This document shows positions 62,550 to 64,000 of a stretch of DNA of 64,000 nt, one piece after another. Origin of the DNA: Ancylobacter novellus DSM 506. Lineage in GTDB: Bacteria; Pseudomonadota; Alphaproteobacteria; Rhizobiales; Xanthobacteraceae. Numbering within the stretch: position 1 is the first letter of the stretch; every line of letters begins with the position of its first letter. The stretch is from contig NC_014217.1 in assembly GCF_000092925.1 (NCBI RefSeq), positions 2,356,001-2,420,000 on the forward strand. Reading direction: 5' to 3'. The notes beneath the pieces were generated by a model. The model was not told the DNA's origin. It did no database searches and was given only the letters and a program-made list of their open reading frames with translations. Both the position numbers and the translations under genes were made by a program.

Positions 62550-63185
62550 ATGCCCGAACTGAAGGTCGCCGTCGTTCCCGTCACCCCGTTCCAGCAGAAT
62601 TGTTCGATCGTCTGGGACGAGACCAGCAAGCGGGGCGCGGTGATCGATCCGGGCGGCGACATCCCGCGCATCCTCGCGGCGCTCAAGGAGCTGGAGGTCA
62701 TCCCTGAGAAGATCGTGCTGACCCATGGCCATATCGACCATGCCGCCGGCGCCGCCGAACTCGCCGAGACGCTGAACATCCCGGTCGAGGGGCCGCATGA
62801 GGGTGACAAGTTCCTGCTCGACAATTTGCCCGCCGACGGCGTGCGCACCGGCATCCCCGGCCGCGCCGTGACGCCGGACCGCTGGCTGAAGGAAGGCGAC
62901 ACGCTCGATATCGGCGGCGTCACCTTCGACGTGCTGCATGTGCCCGGCCATACGCCGGGCCATATCGTGCTGGTGAACCGCGACAACCGCCTCGCTATCG
63001 TCGGCGACACGCTGTTCCAGCGTTCCGTCGGCCGCACCGACTTCCCCTATGGCGACGGCCCGCTTCTGATCCGGGGCATCAAGGAGAAGATCCTGCCGCT
63101 CGGGGACGCCTTCACCGTCCTGCCCGGGCACGGCAACGCCACGAATATCGCGCTGGAGAAGCGGACCAACCCCTTCCTGCGCTGA
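62550..63185 (+). CDS. MBL-fold metallo-hydrolase, glyoxalase II-like (YcbL type)
   Basis: The 211-residue protein has the metallo-beta-lactamase motif LTHGHIDHAAGAAELAETL (HxHxDH), a third His in LHVPGHTPGHIVLV, the bridging Asp in AIVGDTLFQRSVGRTDFPYG, and a last His in TVLPGHGNATNIALE. The layout fits YcbL-like hydrolases with two metal ions and a thioester-type substrate. AAGGAG sits 7 bases before the ATG at 62550. It is divergent from lepA. Confidence 0.94.
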   Translation: MPELKVAVVPVTPFQQNCSIVWDETSKRGAVIDPGGDIPRILAALKELEVIPEKIVLTHGHIDHAAGAAELAETLNIPVEGPHEGDKFLLDNLPADGVRTGIPGRAVTPDRWLKEGDTLDIGGVTFDVLHVPGHTPGHIVLVNRDNRLAIVGDTLFQRSVGRTDFPYGDGPLLIRGIKEKILPLGDAFTVLPGHGNATNIALEKRTNPFLR

Positions 63186-63208
63186 GGCTGCGCGCGCTCC
63201 CCTTCTTC

Positions 63209-63294
63209 GTCATCCCGGACGGCCGAAGGCCGGTCCGGGATCGCGCAAACATTGGAGAGCGATCCCGGCTCGCGCTGCGCTCGGCCGGGATGAC
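63209..63294. repeat. Intergenic palindromic repeat, family B, copy 5
   Basis: gtcatcccggacggccgaag to cggccgggatgac, between the two MBL-fold genes. It is nearly identical to the copy at 48931-49018. Confidence 0.9.
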
Positions 63295-63398
63295 GATAGG
63301 GCACGCTGAGGATTGCCCAAGGGAAGCGCCACGAAACTGTTACTCGCGCTGCGACAGGCGGCAGAAGATGATGATGGGACACCAGCCGGAGTCCCGTG

Positions 63399-64000
63399 AT
63401 GACGCGCTTCGCGACCGTGTGCCTCTTCGCCCTTGCCACGGTCGCGATGGCCTTCGGTGCCGCGCCGGCCCTTGCCCAGGCTGACCGCTGCCCGAAGCTG
63501 GTGGCCAAGAGCCCTTTCCTCGACGCCCTGGCCCCGAAGGCGGTGCCTGCCGCCTATGTCGAGCCGAAGCATGTCAACCTTACCTATATCGGCCACTCGA
63601 CCTTCCTGATCGAGACCGCCGGCGGGGTGACCGTCGCCACCGACTACAACGACTACGTCAGGCCCGACCTCACACCGCGCGTCGCCACCATGAACCGGGC
63701 GCACCTGACCCATTATTCGCTCAATCCGGACCCCCGCATCGAATATGTGCTCAAGGGCTGGCGCGAGGATCGCGACCCTGTCCATTACGACATGCAGGTC
63801 GGTGATCTCTGGATCGGCAACCTCCAGACCAATATCCGCGACTATACCGGCGGCACGATCCTGAACGGCAATTCGATCTTCATCTTCCGCGCCGCCGACA
63901 TCTGCATCGCCCATCTCGGCCATCTGCACCATACGCTGACCGAGCAGGACCTCGGCGCGCTCGGCCGCATCGACGTGGTGCTGGCGCCGGTCGACGGCAG
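63399..64000 (+). CDS. Exported MBL-fold metallo-hydrolase, incomplete at the window end
   Basis: The frame is open to the window edge; 200 residues are visible. A signal peptide (MTRFATVCLFALATVAMAFG...ALAQA) precedes a beta-lactamase-like start NLTYIGHSTFLIETAGGVTV. The place where most members have HxHxDH reads AHLTHYSLNPDP, so it lacks the normal Asp-His pair; a later HLGHLHHTL carries further histidines. It resembles UPF0173-type proteins of the fold. Whether it is a true metallo-enzyme is unclear. The C-terminal part is outside the window. Confidence 0.82.
   Translation, partial: MTRFATVCLFALATVAMAFGAAPALAQADRCPKLVAKSPFLDALAPKAVPAAYVEPKHVNLTYIGHSTFLIETAGGVTVATDYNDYVRPDLTPRVATMNRAHLTHYSLNPDPRIEYVLKGWREDRDPVHYDMQVGDLWIGNLQTNIRDYTGGTILNGNSIFIFRAADICIAHLGHLHHTLTEQDLGALGRIDVVLAPVDG

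Overview
This window is GC-rich DNA from an alphaproteobacterium, most likely a member of the Hyphomicrobiales (Rhizobiales), perhaps from the Xanthobacteraceae side (Ancylobacter/Starkeya-like; the family is my inference). The pointers are a DksA that keeps one of the four zinc-finger cysteines, a 2085-residue growth-pole-ring (GPR/RgsE)-type protein typical of polar-growing Rhizobiales, DUF930 and DUF3750 proteins, a Bug-type tripartite tricarboxylate transporter, and dense families of intergenic palindromic repeats. The region looks like ordinary chromosome: there is no phage, integrase, transposase or CRISPR array, and one tRNA gene (Lys, CUU).

Layout. 1-6400: the tail of a proline-rich protein (possibly FliO-like), dksA, a MipA/OmpV outer-membrane protein, a sixA-ycjX-ycjF operon, a small secreted protein and a 2Fe-2S ferredoxin. 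6400-13060: the giant GPR-like coiled-coil protein with its own upstream region and terminator. 13600-19800: an RND efflux pump with lipoprotein adaptor and the lipid II flippase MurJ, all on the minus strand. 19900-23550: a two-gene sugar-modification operon (aminotransferase and oxidoreductase) and an SH3 membrane protein. 23900-31400: PncB, a multi-pass patatin-like lipase, an Old Yellow Enzyme, an HXXEE membrane protein, a transglutaminase-like protease and two small unknowns. 31400-37100: a PAS-GGDEF diguanylate cyclase, an orphan sulfotransferase, tRNA-Lys and the tctCBA operon. 37300-43000: the folate genes pabB-pabA-pabC, a DUF930 protein and a DUF6600 protein with a very long Gln-rich tail. 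43200-50250: leuA, an EmrAB-type pump with a divergent TetR regulator, and cyclopropane fatty acid synthase. 50600-60600: malonyl-CoA decarboxylase, an Mn transporter, DUF3750, a lytic transglycosylase, a GIY-YIG nuclease, a GMC oxidoreductase, MepA, an L,D-transpeptidase, and PRC-barrel and DUF1508 proteins. 60600-64000: lepA and two metallo-beta-lactamase-fold proteins, the last cut by the window end.

Common themes. Cell-envelope and polar-growth functions recur (GPR-like protein, MurJ, lytic transglycosylase, MepA, L,D-transpeptidase, two efflux systems, OmpV, Cfa, sugar modification). The clearest regulatory DNA is a pair of matching 15-bp operators between emrA and tetR, a pair of Mur/Fur-like boxes before mntH, and perfect palindromes before the Old Yellow Enzyme gene and between tctC and pabB. 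Gaps between genes are filled by three families of palindromic repeat; one brackets the GIY-YIG nuclease gene. I saw no wholly new multi-gene system. The most unusual items are the 22/11/29-residue repeats in the GPR-like protein, the patatin whose catalytic Ser and Asp lie either side of about eight membrane helices, and the nuclease-repeat association.
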